From: Micavibrio sp. UBA6139
GTDB lineage: Bacteria > Pseudomonadota > Alphaproteobacteria > Micavibrionales > Micavibrionaceae
Reading direction: 5' to 3'
NCBI GenBank assembly: GCA_002423285.1
Contig: DIVF01000052.1
Location: 81,221-145,220 of the forward strand
DNA: 64,000 bases
Part shown: piece after piece, positions 55,542-63,986 of the stretch
Position numbering within the stretch: position 1 is the stretch's first letter
How the letters are laid out: the number at the start of each line of letters is the position of its first letter
Program-made: the position numbers and the translations under genes
Notes under the pieces: generated by a model
Told to the model about the DNA's origin: nothing
The model's database searches: none
What the model saw: the letters and a program-made list of their open reading frames with translations, nothing else

Positions 55542-55682
55542 ATGTGCTTTGTCACCCATCGAAAATCGTCCTGTGTATGTTTGGTCTACATCTTATGGAA
55601 ACATGTTTTGGGGAGGGTGGCAAATAGTTTCGTTTCGAAATTAAAGCGTAAACACTTCAAAACTATAGAAAATTTTATATAA
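55542..55682 (+). CDS. Possible 46-residue small protein
   Basis: ATG with AAAAGGA six bases upstream, reading MCFVTHRKSSCVCLVYILWK and on to a basic tail, with TAA directly against a hairpin. Codon use (TGT, CGA, AGG, TTA, ATA) is unlike neighbouring genes, which argues against a native gene. No homology known. Confidence 0.2.
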   Translation: MCFVTHRKSSCVCLVYILWKHVLGRVANSFVSKLKRKHFKTIENFI

Positions 55683-55720
55683 CCCGCCCGTAAACGGCGG
55701 GAAAGCGGGAGCCCAAAAAC

Positions 55721-55759
55721 AATAACCCCGGCTGGGTTTGAAATCCCGCCGGGGTTATT
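55721..55759 (-). terminator. Terminator of rho
   Basis: On the - strand AATAACCCCGGC and GCCGGGGTTATT form a long stem, followed by GTTTTTGGG. It starts 24 bases after the rho stop codon. Confidence 0.88.
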
Positions 55760-55782
55760 TGAAAGAAAATTTCTAAGAATGC

Positions 55783-57075
55783 TTACTGGTTCATCGCCTG
55801 GAAGAAATCATCGTTTGATTTCGTATCCTTCATCTTGTCGACCAGGAACTCGACAGCCTCGACGGTTCCCATCGGGATGAGAATGCGGCGAAGCATGTGC
55901 ATCTTGGACAAGACATCGCGCGGCTGAAGAAGCTCTTCTTTCCGGGTGCCCGATTTTTGAATATCGATGGCCGGGTAAACGCGTTTGTCCGCCAGTTTGC
56001 GGTCCAGAACGATTTCCGAGTTCCCTGTGCCTTTGAATTCTTCGAAGATAACTTCGTCCATCCGGCTGCCGGTATCGATCAAGGCGGTCGCGATAATGGT
56101 CAGCGAGCCGCCATCTTCGATGTTACGGGCCGCACCGAAGAAACGCTTCGGACGCTGCAAGGCGTTGGCATCAACACCCCCGGTCAGAACCTTGCCCGAT
56201 GACGGAACAACGGTGTTATAGGCACGGGCCAGACGAGTAATGGAATCGAGCAGCACGACGACATCGCGCTTTTGTTCCACCAGACGTTTTGCCTTTTCCA
56301 TGACCATTTCAGCAACGGCCACGTGACGGGAGGCTGGCTCGTCGAAGGTGGAGGAAATAACTTCACCCTGAACACGGCGGCCCTTCACTCGGTAACGGTC
56401 GAGGACGTTTCTGACCATGTCGGTCACTTCCTCTGGGCGCTCATCAATCAGCAGGATGATGATATAGGCTTCCGGGTGGTTTTGAATGACGGAATGCGCA
56501 ATGTCTTGCAGCAAGATGGTTTTCCCGGTGCGCGGCGGCGCCACGATCAAAGCCCGCTGGCCGAAACCAAGGGGAGAGACCATTTCAATGACCCGCTGGG
56601 ACATGCCGTTTTTGCTGGTCGGGTCCAGCAATTCCAGATTGATTTTGCGTTCCGGATAAAGCGGGGTCAGGTTGTCGAAGTTAATGCGGTGCTTCAAACG
56701 CTCTGGCGGTTCGCCGTTGATGGAACCGACGCGCAGCAACGCGAAATAACGTTCAGATTCTTTCGGGGCGCGAATTTCCCCTTCAACAATATCCCCGGTC
56801 CGAAGGCCAAAGCGGCGCACTTGCGAGGGGGAGATGTAAATATCATCCGGACCCGGCAAATAGTTTTCTTCCGGGGAGCGCAGGAAACCGAAGCCATCCT
56901 GCAAAACTTCTAAAACGCCGGTGCCTGAAATTGGCACGCCCTGTTCCGCCAGCTGCTTCAGGATCGCAAACATCATGTCCTGCTTGCGCATCGCATTACA
57001 GTTTTCGATCCCAAGCTCTTCTGCGAAAGCAAGGATCTCTGCGGGGGATCGCGTCTTCAATTCCTGAAGATTCAT
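55783..57075 (-). CDS. rho: Transcription termination factor Rho
   Basis: 430 residues from the ATG at 57075 ([20 protein letters not shown]). The RNA-binding cold-shock domain includes [20 protein letters not shown]. The ATPase core has [15 protein letters not shown] (Walker A), [16 protein letters not shown] (Walker B), the Q-loop and [20 protein letters not shown] (R-loop). As a ring hexamer it pulls on RNA and stops transcription. It has a strong intrinsic terminator of its own and a long, A+T-rich leader that may allow autoregulation. Confidence 0.98.
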   Translation of the reverse strand: MNLQELKTRSPAEILAFAEELGIENCNAMRKQDMMFAILKQLAEQGVPISGTGVLEVLQDGFGFLRSPEENYLPGPDDIYISPSQVRRFGLRTGDIVEGEIRAPKESERYFALLRVGSINGEPPERLKHRINFDNLTPLYPERKINLELLDPTSKNGMSQRVIEMVSPLGFGQRALIVAPPRTGKTILLQDIAHSVIQNHPEAYIIILLIDERPEEVTDMVRNVLDRYRVKGRRVQGEVISSTFDEPASRHVAVAEMVMEKAKRLVEQKRDVVVLLDSITRLARAYNTVVPSSGKVLTGGVDANALQRPKRFFGAARNIEDGGSLTIIATALIDTGSRMDEVIFEEFKGTGNSEIVLDRKLADKRVYPAIDIQKSGTRKEELLQPRDVLSKMHMLRRILIPMGTVEAVEFLVDKMKDTKSNDDFFQAMNQ

Positions 57076-57469
57076 GGAATACTCGTTATGATTTGGGGGT
57101 TTTTGCGTTTTTGAATGAGGGTCGCTGTTTTTAGTGTTGCCAATAATTTTTATTTTTGACGACAGGTTTTTCCTGTTCGGGGGTCTTATTTGAGCGTCTG
57201 GCAATGCCTGATCTGTTCAGGGCCTTGCGAGAAGATTTAAGCCTAATTTTTCGTGAAATGTCGCTTAAGACAGAATTTTTATAGCCAATCTGGGTCGTGC
57301 CGTCAACCAAAAGCGACTCTGGTCGGGAAATTTCCCCTTTTAATCAATTTATTGGCCCAAAACAGCACCACCCCATTGACTCTTGCTGTAATATTTGCCA
57401 TAACTTACTTAACAATAAAACGCTGCCATAAGGCGGTAACAAGGCCAGAACAGAAAGCGGGGTTCCATC
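57076..57469. other. 394-base divergent gap between rho and an orphan
   Basis: Contains the rho leader, rich in T on the + strand, and a good + strand promoter at 57376-57404 for the orphan at 57470. Several short ORFs cross it but none has a ribosome site. No RNA gene recognised. Confidence 0.45.
57376..57404 (+). promoter_or_regulatory. Candidate sigma-70 promoter for the orphan at 57470
   Basis: TTGACT (5/6) and CATAAC (4/6) are exactly 17 bases apart, 65 bases before the ATG. Confidence 0.5.
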
Positions 57470-58072
57470 ATGCAATACTCCCAGTCCCTGACCATGATCG
57501 TCGATTTCATCGAAAATGCCATGACCCATGATTTTAAGATCGAAGGCGGTGTCGCGCGCGAGGCCGAAATTGCCGACGCTTACGCCCTGCGTTTTGGCTT
57601 TATGGGGGAAGATGATTTTTCCAATCGCTCCCGCCTTGAATTTTTCTGTAATGCGGTTGAACGCGCCGCCGTGACGCTGAACCAGTCCGATGACGGGGTG
57701 GTGATTGATTTTGACCGGGAACAGGGTGCGCTGTTCACCCGCAAACCTGAAAACTTTCTGGCTCTGCTCGATGTCATGTCAGCGCAGCAAAATCTGGATT
57801 GGTCCGGCGGGTCCGAAACCCCGGCCACACCCTTAAGCGCTGCCTTCCGTGAACAGGCGGAGATCGTTTTGCAAACAGACCCGGAAGCCTTGCTGCGCCT
57901 TGAAAACAATACGGGGGGCTATAGCAACCGCGATGCCCTTTATGCAGCATTACTGCGGGATAGCCCGACCGGGCTTTACACCTTGAATGATATTCGCGGG
58001 GCGTTCCGCGCCGAAGCGATCGTTGAAGGCCAGCGTCACGATAAACGCACGCCAGCCTTCTGGTATCACTAA
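57470..58072 (+). CDS. Orphan protein next to hemJ
   Basis: 200 residues, ATG start, no export signal. The chain is mixed and acidic; MIVDFIENAMTHDFKIEGG and AREAEIADAYALRFGFMGED are helical, and GGYSNRDALYAALLRDS and LYTLNDIRGAFRAEAIVEGQ follow. No known motif. It is convergent with hemJ, 4 bases apart, so the two transcripts probably overlap. Confidence 0.65.
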   Translation: MQYSQSLTMIVDFIENAMTHDFKIEGGVAREAEIADAYALRFGFMGEDDFSNRSRLEFFCNAVERAAVTLNQSDDGVVIDFDREQGALFTRKPENFLALLDVMSAQQNLDWSGGSETPATPLSAAFREQAEIVLQTDPEALLRLENNTGGYSNRDALYAALLRDSPTGLYTLNDIRGAFRAEAIVEGQRHDKRTPAFWYH

Positions 58073-58076
58073 ACCC

Positions 58077-58523
58077 CTAAAAGGGCTTCACCACGACCAG
58101 AATGACGATGATGATCATCAAAACGGTCGGGACTTCGTTCCAGATTTTATAGAATTTAGGTGGGCGCGTATTCTCGCCGCGCTCAAACACCTTGCGCCAT
58201 TTTGAAAAGACGCCGTGCAACGCCGACATCCCCAGCACCAGCGCAAATTTGGCGTGGAACCAGCCACCCTGAACAATGTCCGGGTTGGCCACCACCATCA
58301 AAATCCCGAACAGCCATGTCGCAATCATCGCCGGGTTCATGATAATGCGCAGCAAACGCCGCTCCATCACCTTGAATGTTTCACCCTTGTCATAGCCGAC
58401 AGAAGATTCCGCATGATACGCAAACAGACGCGGCAAATAGAACATCCCCGCCATCCACGCCACCATCGCAATGATGTGCAACGCCTTCAGCCACAAATAA
58501 TGCTGCATCAAAAATTCGCTCAT
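58077..58523 (-). CDS. hemJ: Protoporphyrinogen oxidase HemJ
   Basis: 148 residues with four membrane segments. WLKALHIIAMVAWMAGMFYL includes the conserved His and FYLPRLFAYH, and WFHAKFALVLGMSALHG has the Lys and second His; these are the haem-binding and catalytic features of HemJ. It converts protoporphyrinogen IX to protoporphyrin IX in the cytoplasmic membrane, one step before HemH. It follows hemH by 77 bases, with a family A palindrome between. Confidence 0.93.
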   Translation of the reverse strand: MSEFLMQHYLWLKALHIIAMVAWMAGMFYLPRLFAYHAESSVGYDKGETFKVMERRLLRIIMNPAMIATWLFGILMVVANPDIVQGGWFHAKFALVLGMSALHGVFSKWRKVFERGENTRPPKFYKIWNEVPTVLMIIIVILVVVKPF

Positions 58524-58558
58524 GACGTATCTCCATCCAAGGTTAAAAGACCGGGGTC

Positions 58559-58580
58559 GAAGGGGGCGATTGCCCCCTTC
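58559..58580. repeat. Palindromic repeat family A, copy 4
   Basis: GAAGGGGGC and GCCCCCTTC arms around GATT, the same arms as copy 2. It lies 20 bases beyond the hemH stop codon. Confidence 0.72.
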
Positions 58581-58600
58581 AAACTACCCCTTTAATTTTC

Positions 58601-59665
58601 TTACGCCGCTTTCCTGCAAACACTTCCGACTTCATTGCGGCAGCAGCGGGTCCATTCGGACGGGCAGGGATGCTGCGCAGGAACGAGGCCGTTATGGCCT
58701 TTATGCTGCAAGACCATCTTGGCCAGACCGCCGATAAATTCATCGGAGACGGAGACGGTGGGGATGCGGGCAAAGCCCGGAACGCCCAGATCTTCGGCCA
58801 GATGGCGGTATTCGATTTCGATTTCAACCAGAGTTTCGACATGCTCGCTGACAAAGGCGTGCGGATAGACCAGAACCGGAACATCGTCTTGGGCGGCTTG
58901 CCTCAAGGCTTCTTCGGTGCTGGGGCCAATCCACTTCAAGGGACCAACGCGGCTTTGATAGCAGATCGACCAGTCGAGATCTTCGATGCCGGTGGCTTCG
59001 GCAATGACCCGGGCGGATTCCTGGCATTGCCATTGATAGGGATCGCCCTGATCGATGATTTTTTCAGGCAGGCCGTGGGCCGAGAATAAAACGCGCGGGC
59101 GCATGCCGCTGACCGCAACAAACCCTTCATAGGTTTCGCGGATCAATTGGGCTGAGGCTTCCACAAACCCGGCATTCTGCGGATAACAGCAAAAAACGGT
59201 TTCGGGCAAGGTAAGGTCCGCCTTGGCAGACTCTTTACGCCATGCTTCCAGAGCGGAAAATGTCGTGGTGGTCGAATATTGCGGGTAAAGCGGCAGCAAA
59301 ACGATACGGTCAGCCCCCCAAGCCTTCACATCGGCGACCGTTTTATCGGTCATTGGGTGCCAATAGCGCATGGCGATGAAGGTTTTATACGTTTCAGACG
59401 GGTCTTGGGTATTCAAGGTTTGCTCGAGGATCGCCGCCTGAGCCTGTGTGTTCTCCAACAGGGGTGATTTGCCACCCAACAAGCCATAGGCCTCCCCAGC
59501 CTGTTTTTTGGACCGCCGTAAGGCAATCAGGGTCGATACCATCACCCGAACCGGCCACGGGGCCTGAATGATGTTTTTATCCATGAAGAAGTTTTTTAGG
59601 AACGGGCGGATGGATTCTGTTGAATCCGGCCCACCAAGGTTAAAAAGAACAACGGCTGTTTTCAT
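58601..59665 (-). CDS. hemH: Ferrochelatase HemH
   Basis: 354 residues. The start AVVLFNLGGPDSTESIRPFL and GGKSPLLENT are family signatures, and LFSAHGLPEKIIDQGDPYQ carries the metal-site His. The C-terminus is Cys-rich: CPSEWTRCCRNEVGSVC, with four Cys near the end. Some ferrochelatases, including the Caulobacter one, hold a [2Fe-2S] cluster using C-terminal Cys, so this one may too. It inserts Fe2+ into protoporphyrin IX. It starts 6 bases after hemE ends, so the two form an operon. Confidence 0.96.
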   Translation of the reverse strand: MKTAVVLFNLGGPDSTESIRPFLKNFFMDKNIIQAPWPVRVMVSTLIALRRSKKQAGEAYGLLGGKSPLLENTQAQAAILEQTLNTQDPSETYKTFIAMRYWHPMTDKTVADVKAWGADRIVLLPLYPQYSTTTTFSALEAWRKESAKADLTLPETVFCCYPQNAGFVEASAQLIRETYEGFVAVSGMRPRVLFSAHGLPEKIIDQGDPYQWQCQESARVIAEATGIEDLDWSICYQSRVGPLKWIGPSTEEALRQAAQDDVPVLVYPHAFVSEHVETLVEIEIEYRHLAEDLGVPGFARIPTVSVSDEFIGGLAKMVLQHKGHNGLVPAQHPCPSEWTRCCRNEVGSVCRKAA

Positions 59666-59671
59666 GTTTAT

Positions 59672-60724
59672 TTACGCCCAACCTCTGACCATCTGCACCA
59701 GCTCTTCAACGTGTTGCGGTGGTGTTTCCTTGATAACCCCATGACCCAGATTGAAAATAAACGGGCCACGCGCCAGATGGGCCAGAATATCTTCGGCACT
59801 CGCCTGCATCGCCAATCCCCCGGCAAGAAGACAAACGGGGTCCAGATTGCCTTGCACGGGCATTAAGTTCTGGAACACATTGGCAGCCCATTTCGGGGCT
59901 GTCTGCTGATCCAGCGCCAAGGCACTCACGGTTGAATTTTGAACATAGTCCAGTGCCATGCGCCCACAACCACGCGGGAAACCAATCACCGGAATGTGCG
60001 GGGCTGCTTCTTTCAGGGCTTCGACAATGCGGCGGGTTGGTTTAATCACAAAACGCGCAAAAAGCGTATGATCCAAAACCCCGGCCCAGCTATCAAATAG
60101 CTGAATGACTTCCGCCCCGGCATTGATCTGCATGATGCAATATTCAATGACCGCTTGGGTTAGCATATCAATCAGATCTTCAAAACTGGCCGGATCGTTA
60201 TAGGCCCAGGATTTCACATTGATGAAATCACGGCTGGTGCCGCCCTCAACCATGTAGCAGGCCAAAGTCCACGGCGCGCCGGAAAAACCGATCAATGTCG
60301 TATGATCAAATCCTTCGCGGTCCAACGATGCACGGGTCAGGCGCAGTGTTTCACTGATCGGTGCCAGTGTTTGCGCAAAATTCTCAAAGGACAGGCGCTT
60401 TAAATCTTCCGCATTCCGAATGGGCTTTAGAATCGGGCCTTTTTCTTCGATGAACTGCAAATCCTGACCCAGCGCCTGCGGCACGACCAGAATGTCCGAA
60501 AAGATAATCGCCCCGTCCATGCCAAAACGGCGGATAGGCTGCAGGGTTACTTCGCTCGCCAGATCGGGGGCATAGACCAGATCAAGGAAGCTGCCCTGAC
60601 GCGCGCGAATTTCACGATACTCCGGCAGATACCGTCCGGCCTGACGCATCAGCCAGATTGGCGGGGAATCCTGCACCACCCCTTTCAGGGCGCGTAACAT
60701 CGGTTTTTTGGTCGTATCGCTCAT
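59672..60724 (-). CDS. hemE: Uroporphyrinogen decarboxylase HemE
   Basis: 350 residues. PPIWLMRQAGRYLPEYREIR is the N-terminal signature with the substrate-binding Arg residues, and GFSGAPWTLACYMVEGGTSR is the second family motif. It removes four carboxyl groups from uroporphyrinogen III. It leads the hemE-hemH unit. Its upstream gap is the likely chromosomal origin, the same arrangement as in Caulobacter and Rickettsia. Confidence 0.97.
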   Translation of the reverse strand: MSDTTKKPMLRALKGVVQDSPPIWLMRQAGRYLPEYREIRARQGSFLDLVYAPDLASEVTLQPIRRFGMDGAIIFSDILVVPQALGQDLQFIEEKGPILKPIRNAEDLKRLSFENFAQTLAPISETLRLTRASLDREGFDHTTLIGFSGAPWTLACYMVEGGTSRDFINVKSWAYNDPASFEDLIDMLTQAVIEYCIMQINAGAEVIQLFDSWAGVLDHTLFARFVIKPTRRIVEALKEAAPHIPVIGFPRGCGRMALDYVQNSTVSALALDQQTAPKWAANVFQNLMPVQGNLDPVCLLAGGLAMQASAEDILAHLARGPFIFNLGHGVIKETPPQHVEELVQMVRGWA

Positions 60725-60792
60725 CGCTTTGATCCGTTCTGTCGGCTTACGTTCTGCCCTACTACTTCACTATATTGAATCTAATTAAAAGG

Positions 60793-60808
60793 TAGTAAGT
60801 AGTAGTAG
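60793..60808 (+). other. DnaA-trio-like run in oriC
   Basis: TAGTAAGTAGTAGTAG: read 3' to 5' from the neighbouring DnaA box it gives GAT-GAT-GAT-G-AAT-GAT, the [G/A]AT repeats of a DnaA-trio. The A+T-rich side lies on the far side from the box, as the model needs. Confidence 0.65.
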
Positions 60809-60812
60809 GTCC

Positions 60813-60821
60813 TGTGAATAA
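60813..60821 (-). promoter_or_regulatory. DnaA box next to the trio run
   Basis: TTATTCACA on the - strand, fitting TTWTNCACA, four bases from the trio run. Confidence 0.7.
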
Positions 60822-60846
60822 CGGGGAGGAATCTTTATCCCGATCT

Positions 60847-60855
60847 TTATACACA
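60847..60855 (+). promoter_or_regulatory. DnaA box
   Basis: TTATACACA on the + strand, fitting TTWTNCACA, followed directly by GTTATCCCC. Confidence 0.7.
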
Positions 60856-61020
60856 GTTATCCCCCAATCGAAAACGGGGAAACCAACTGTATTCCCGGCG
60901 AGTCGCCCCCTTAATTCCAGATTCAATCCCCGTTCACCGCGCGCCCAAAAGATTCTTTTGAACAGGTTGGTAACCGACCCCGAAATAAAGGCGAAGCGGG
61001 GACGCTTTTCCTCAAAACTC

Positions 61021-61029
61021 TTCTCCACA
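61021..61029 (+). promoter_or_regulatory. Weak DnaA box
   Basis: TTCTCCACA, one mismatch from TTATCCACA, on the right side of the origin region. Confidence 0.45.
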
Positions 61030-61093
61030 GCCTTATCCCACTCCCCACGCACAGGGTTATACAGTTACGCCAAGGGCAAAAAGAGGAATGGGG

Positions 61094-61116
61094 TTAAGGG
61101 GGCAATGCCCCCTTAA
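61094..61116. repeat. Palindromic repeat family A, copy 5
   Basis: TTAAGGGGGC and GCCCCCTTAA arms around AAT, followed by AAAACCCTG as in copies 2 and 3. It lies at the right edge of the origin region, about 70 bases before the ATG at 61186. Confidence 0.72.
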
Positions 61117-61185
61117 AAACCCTGTAAACTTTCCTTTGATCTTTCCATCTTGGCAAGGGCCGGGACACACCGTATCCTGCCAATC

Positions 61186-61800
61186 ATGTTTCGCGATGCT
61201 TTTACAAAATTAGATGCGTTAGAAGTTGAAGACCTGATTGCGCGGTTAAACCCGCTTTTGGGGGGCAGCCCCTATGATGCGCAAAAGGTCACTATTCTGG
61301 CGATGGAATTGCCCTTTTATCCGGGGTGCCGGTTTTTGGAGATTGCCGATCACAGCGTTTTGCCGTCGCGCAAAAGCTTTGTGATTTATCGCCAGACGGA
61401 AGCCGTGGTTCTGGATTGGACCAATGTGCCGATTTATCGTTTGAATGAAACGGTGCCCTTGGCACTGGATGAACGCAATATTGTTGAATATGTGCGCTTC
61501 TTCTTTTCCTTTGTCCGTGGCCGTCACGGGCGCTTTATCATTGTTGAAAATGTCGATGATATCGCGTGGAGAGACGAACCCCCCGCTACAGCCAGAAAGG
61601 CGATTGCTGGTTTGATTGAACCGGCGCGTCTGGTGGGCGTGGAAAAAGACGGGACTTTTGCTCTGACCGTGAAGATGATTTTCAAAGACTCGCTATTCAA
61701 AAGCAATGTGATGGTCAGCCCCAAGGGTCTGGTGACATTGCAAGATGAAGAGCTGGTTGTTGAAGATATTCCTGTGCTGGATGACACGTTTGGTCAATAA
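61186..61800 (+). CDS. Orphan protein, first gene right of oriC
   Basis: 204 residues from the ATG at 61186 (MFRDAFTKLDALEVEDLIAR). The chain is alpha/beta without export signal or membrane segment. Patterned parts are CRFLEIADHSVLPSRKSFVI, a long beta stretch, and YVRFFFSFVRGRHGRFIIVE. No known motif. In many relatives maf, coaE or dnaQ occupy this side of the origin; here orphans do. It is convergent with the orphan at 61815, 14 bases apart. Confidence 0.68.
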   Translation: MFRDAFTKLDALEVEDLIARLNPLLGGSPYDAQKVTILAMELPFYPGCRFLEIADHSVLPSRKSFVIYRQTEAVVLDWTNVPIYRLNETVPLALDERNIVEYVRFFFSFVRGRHGRFIIVENVDDIAWRDEPPATARKAIAGLIEPARLVGVEKDGTFALTVKMIFKDSLFKSNVMVSPKGLVTLQDEELVVEDIPVLDDTFGQ

Positions 61801-61814
61801 AGACGGGCCTTAAT

Positions 61815-62303
61815 TTAAAAGGCCTCTTCCAGCATTAATCCCGCCGTATCAAAAATAAACTCGAACCCGATTGCCAGATCCTTGGCGACGATGGTTTTTT
61901 GCGCGGCGCGGGGCAGGCCGATATTGAAATCCTTACAGGCTTTTAACAGCACACGTTCCATCACGGAATCGCGCACGATGATGCCAACCACCTGATCTTT
62001 GCGGAACATGCCGTTGGTGGAAACGCGGAACATCACGCCGTCCCGCCCGCCACGCTGCGCGAAGAGAGTGCGGAAGCGCATTTGAATATCGTGGAATGAG
62101 CTGTGGAAGTCGCGGGTATGGAGCGCATCCAAAATCTGGATATCGCCAGAGGATTGCATTTTACCCTCAATCACCTCCCCCGAATCGAGCACTGCTTGTT
62201 TCAGTTCAGTCAGGTAGAACAGTATTTCGCGTCTTTCAAATGGCATGGCGTTTAGAACCCCCAAAGCAATGTATTCAATGCCTCTAATATAATTATACGC
62301 CAT
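61815..62303 (-). CDS. Orphan protein, 162 residues
   Basis: ATG start, no signal peptide. IEYIALGVLNAMPFERREIL is a hydrophobic helix, perhaps amphipathic rather than membrane-spanning. Residues 70-115 (MRFRTLFAQRGGRDGVMFRV then DQVVGIIVRDSVMERVLL) look like a small beta-alpha domain. Only one Cys is present, in KACKDF. No family was recognised. It is a single gene between two + strand orphans. Confidence 0.62.
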   Translation of the reverse strand: MAYNYIRGIEYIALGVLNAMPFERREILFYLTELKQAVLDSGEVIEGKMQSSGDIQILDALHTRDFHSSFHDIQMRFRTLFAQRGGRDGVMFRVSTNGMFRKDQVVGIIVRDSVMERVLLKACKDFNIGLPRAAQKTIVAKDLAIGFEFIFDTAGLMLEEAF

Positions 62304-62584
62304 TGTTTTTCATAATCAAGTTGCTCTATCCCTTGGGTTAGGGGGAGAACTTCCTTGATTCAAAACGTGGATTCGGAATACGGGCGCCAATCCTTAAAAA
62401 AGGGTTGCTGAAATGGGGGCTAATTATTTGAAATCGCTGGATGATCTTTTTGAAAAAACTTCTGCGCTGGTAGGAAAGCGTTAACTTCGGCCGCGCATAA
62501 TGAACCCATAACCGCACAAAACATGCGGAAAACATTGAACGATCACGCGTTACGCAAAACTGTTAGGAAGCTTGGGGCAAGATT

Positions 62585-63976
62585 ATGGGGTCAGGATTTA
62601 ACGGAACAGACGGTATGGATGGCGGGGGCTTTATCCATATTCTTCAGCAGGAGAATTGCCGTTTCGCCTATACATTGAATAACGCGCAGCCTGTGCGCTG
62701 TTCGATCATCGGCGACCAGCCGTTGTTTTACATGGATTTTGAAGGCGACATCGAAGATGAATTCGCCGATGACGCAGAATTCGGCGCGGACCCATTCGGG
62801 ATCAACGCGATCGAAGAGGGCGTTGCCGCTTTAAAAGACCGTCTGCATAAGATGGAAGGTGGGATGAGCGCATCCTTCGCCACCACCGAACAGGCACAAA
62901 TCCGTATTGCTGATTTCCTGGATGAGTCCGCTTTCATGACACAGGCGAATGCGCCCGTTTATCAGGATCACACCTTCCGCATGAAAGCGTTGGAAAAGAC
63001 ATTGCAACAAAGCCGCATGGCCGCAGCGTTTCTTGAAACGGCGCATGCTTACGGCATTACATTGACATTCGACGCCCGCGTGGAAAATGCTTTCTACGAC
63101 CGTGAAGCAAAGCTCATCATGCTGAACCCGGAACGGGATGAAACAACACTGATCCTGTTGGCGGTGCGTGAACTGCGCCGCGCTTGGCAGCATAAGAACG
63201 GTGCGCTGATCCATCCGCTCACCTTCCACCCGGATCAGGCCATTCTGGTCAACCGGACCCAGCGCGCTGATTTGAGCGTGGCGATGATCCGCGCTGCGTG
63301 GGAAATGCAACTTTCTGGAAATCGCGGCCCGTGGGACCGCCTGGAAAATTCTTCCCTGTCGGATTTGACCCGTGCCTTCGCCCGCGAAGCCTATCTGGAT
63401 TTCCGCACCCTCAATAACGGCCAGGCCGCTTCGGCTGTGTTCGAAGCCTGGTTTCTGTCGGAACGCTGCCGCCATGAAGACCGCAGCCTGATCCAGCAGA
63501 TGTTGTCGGATTATCAGGGCTATGTCTTTGATACAGAACAAGTTTCCCGCAGTGTCAGCTCTGATTTGCTGCTGGCCTTGGGCAGCATGCCGTTCGGCAA
63601 AAATTACCTGTCACCTTTTGTCGCATCGATCACCACGGACCCACTTTTTGCCGAGGTCCGCGACCGCTCCAACGCCAATTTCCTTTGGTTTATCAAGTTT
63701 GAGCGTTCCTTCAGAGAAGCGGAACAGGAATTGCAAACCTCTCCAACCATCCAGGACCATGGGGCTCCCCGTGGATCTTCCATAACAAAAAAATTGGATG
63801 GCGACGATGAACAAACACCAACCGTTATTGCCCTGCCGGGCATGGCGTCCCGCGACGTATCACAGCCGAAACTTCCTGCCGCTGCCCGCGCCGCGCAGAA
63901 AGACGGCGCCGTCGCCGGCAATGCTGGAAATGATGGCAACATCGTTTATCTCAACCGCAGAACCACAGGAATTTGA
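62585..63976 (+). CDS. DUF6782-like protein with altered metallopeptidase motif
   Basis: 463 residues from the ATG at 62585. The region about 145-345 resembles what I recall of DUF6782, annotated as a putative metallopeptidase family. The place of an HExxH motif reads R195-E-L-R-R199, so both metal His are Arg while the Glu stays; zinc binding there is unlikely. It may be a pseudo-enzyme. The N-terminal 90 residues are acidic (GDIEDEFADDAEFGADPF) and the last 80 are disordered. A further reading frame begins 11 bases later, so an operon may continue past the window. Confidence 0.65.
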   Translation: MGSGFNGTDGMDGGGFIHILQQENCRFAYTLNNAQPVRCSIIGDQPLFYMDFEGDIEDEFADDAEFGADPFGINAIEEGVAALKDRLHKMEGGMSASFATTEQAQIRIADFLDESAFMTQANAPVYQDHTFRMKALEKTLQQSRMAAAFLETAHAYGITLTFDARVENAFYDREAKLIMLNPERDETTLILLAVRELRRAWQHKNGALIHPLTFHPDQAILVNRTQRADLSVAMIRAAWEMQLSGNRGPWDRLENSSLSDLTRAFAREAYLDFRTLNNGQAASAVFEAWFLSERCRHEDRSLIQQMLSDYQGYVFDTEQVSRSVSSDLLLALGSMPFGKNYLSPFVASITTDPLFAEVRDRSNANFLWFIKFERSFREAEQELQTSPTIQDHGAPRGSSITKKLDGDDEQTPTVIALPGMASRDVSQPKLPAAARAAQKDGAVAGNAGNDGNIVYLNRRTTGI

Positions 63977-63986
63977 GGATGCGCGT

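Larger units (their letters stand above)
55441..55782. other. 342-base gap with rho terminator and a possible small ORF
   Basis: Holds the leader of the exported orphan, a possible 46-codon + strand frame at 55542-55682, a hairpin CCCGCC-CGTAAAC-GGCGGG at 55683-55701 and the rho terminator at 55721-55759. A+T content is high in 55500-55680. No RNA gene recognised. Confidence 0.5.
60725..61185. other. oriC: Probable chromosomal replication origin (oriC)
   Basis: 461 non-coding bases beside hemE, as in Caulobacter and Rickettsia. From left to right it contains an A+T-rich stretch (60758-60792), a TAG/TAA trinucleotide run (60793-60808), DnaA boxes at 60813-60821 (TTATTCACA, - strand), 60847-60855 (TTATACACA, + strand) and 61021-61029 (TTCTCCACA, one mismatch), a weaker TTATCCCCC at 60857, and a family A palindrome at 61094. 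ORFs in the region have no family match and look spurious. Confidence 0.8.

Noticed and set aside
60762..61052. 96-codon - strand ORF and a 100-codon + strand ORF in the hemE upstream gap
   Set aside because: They lie across DnaA boxes and the A+T-rich stretch, have no ribosome site and no family pattern; the origin explains the sequence better.
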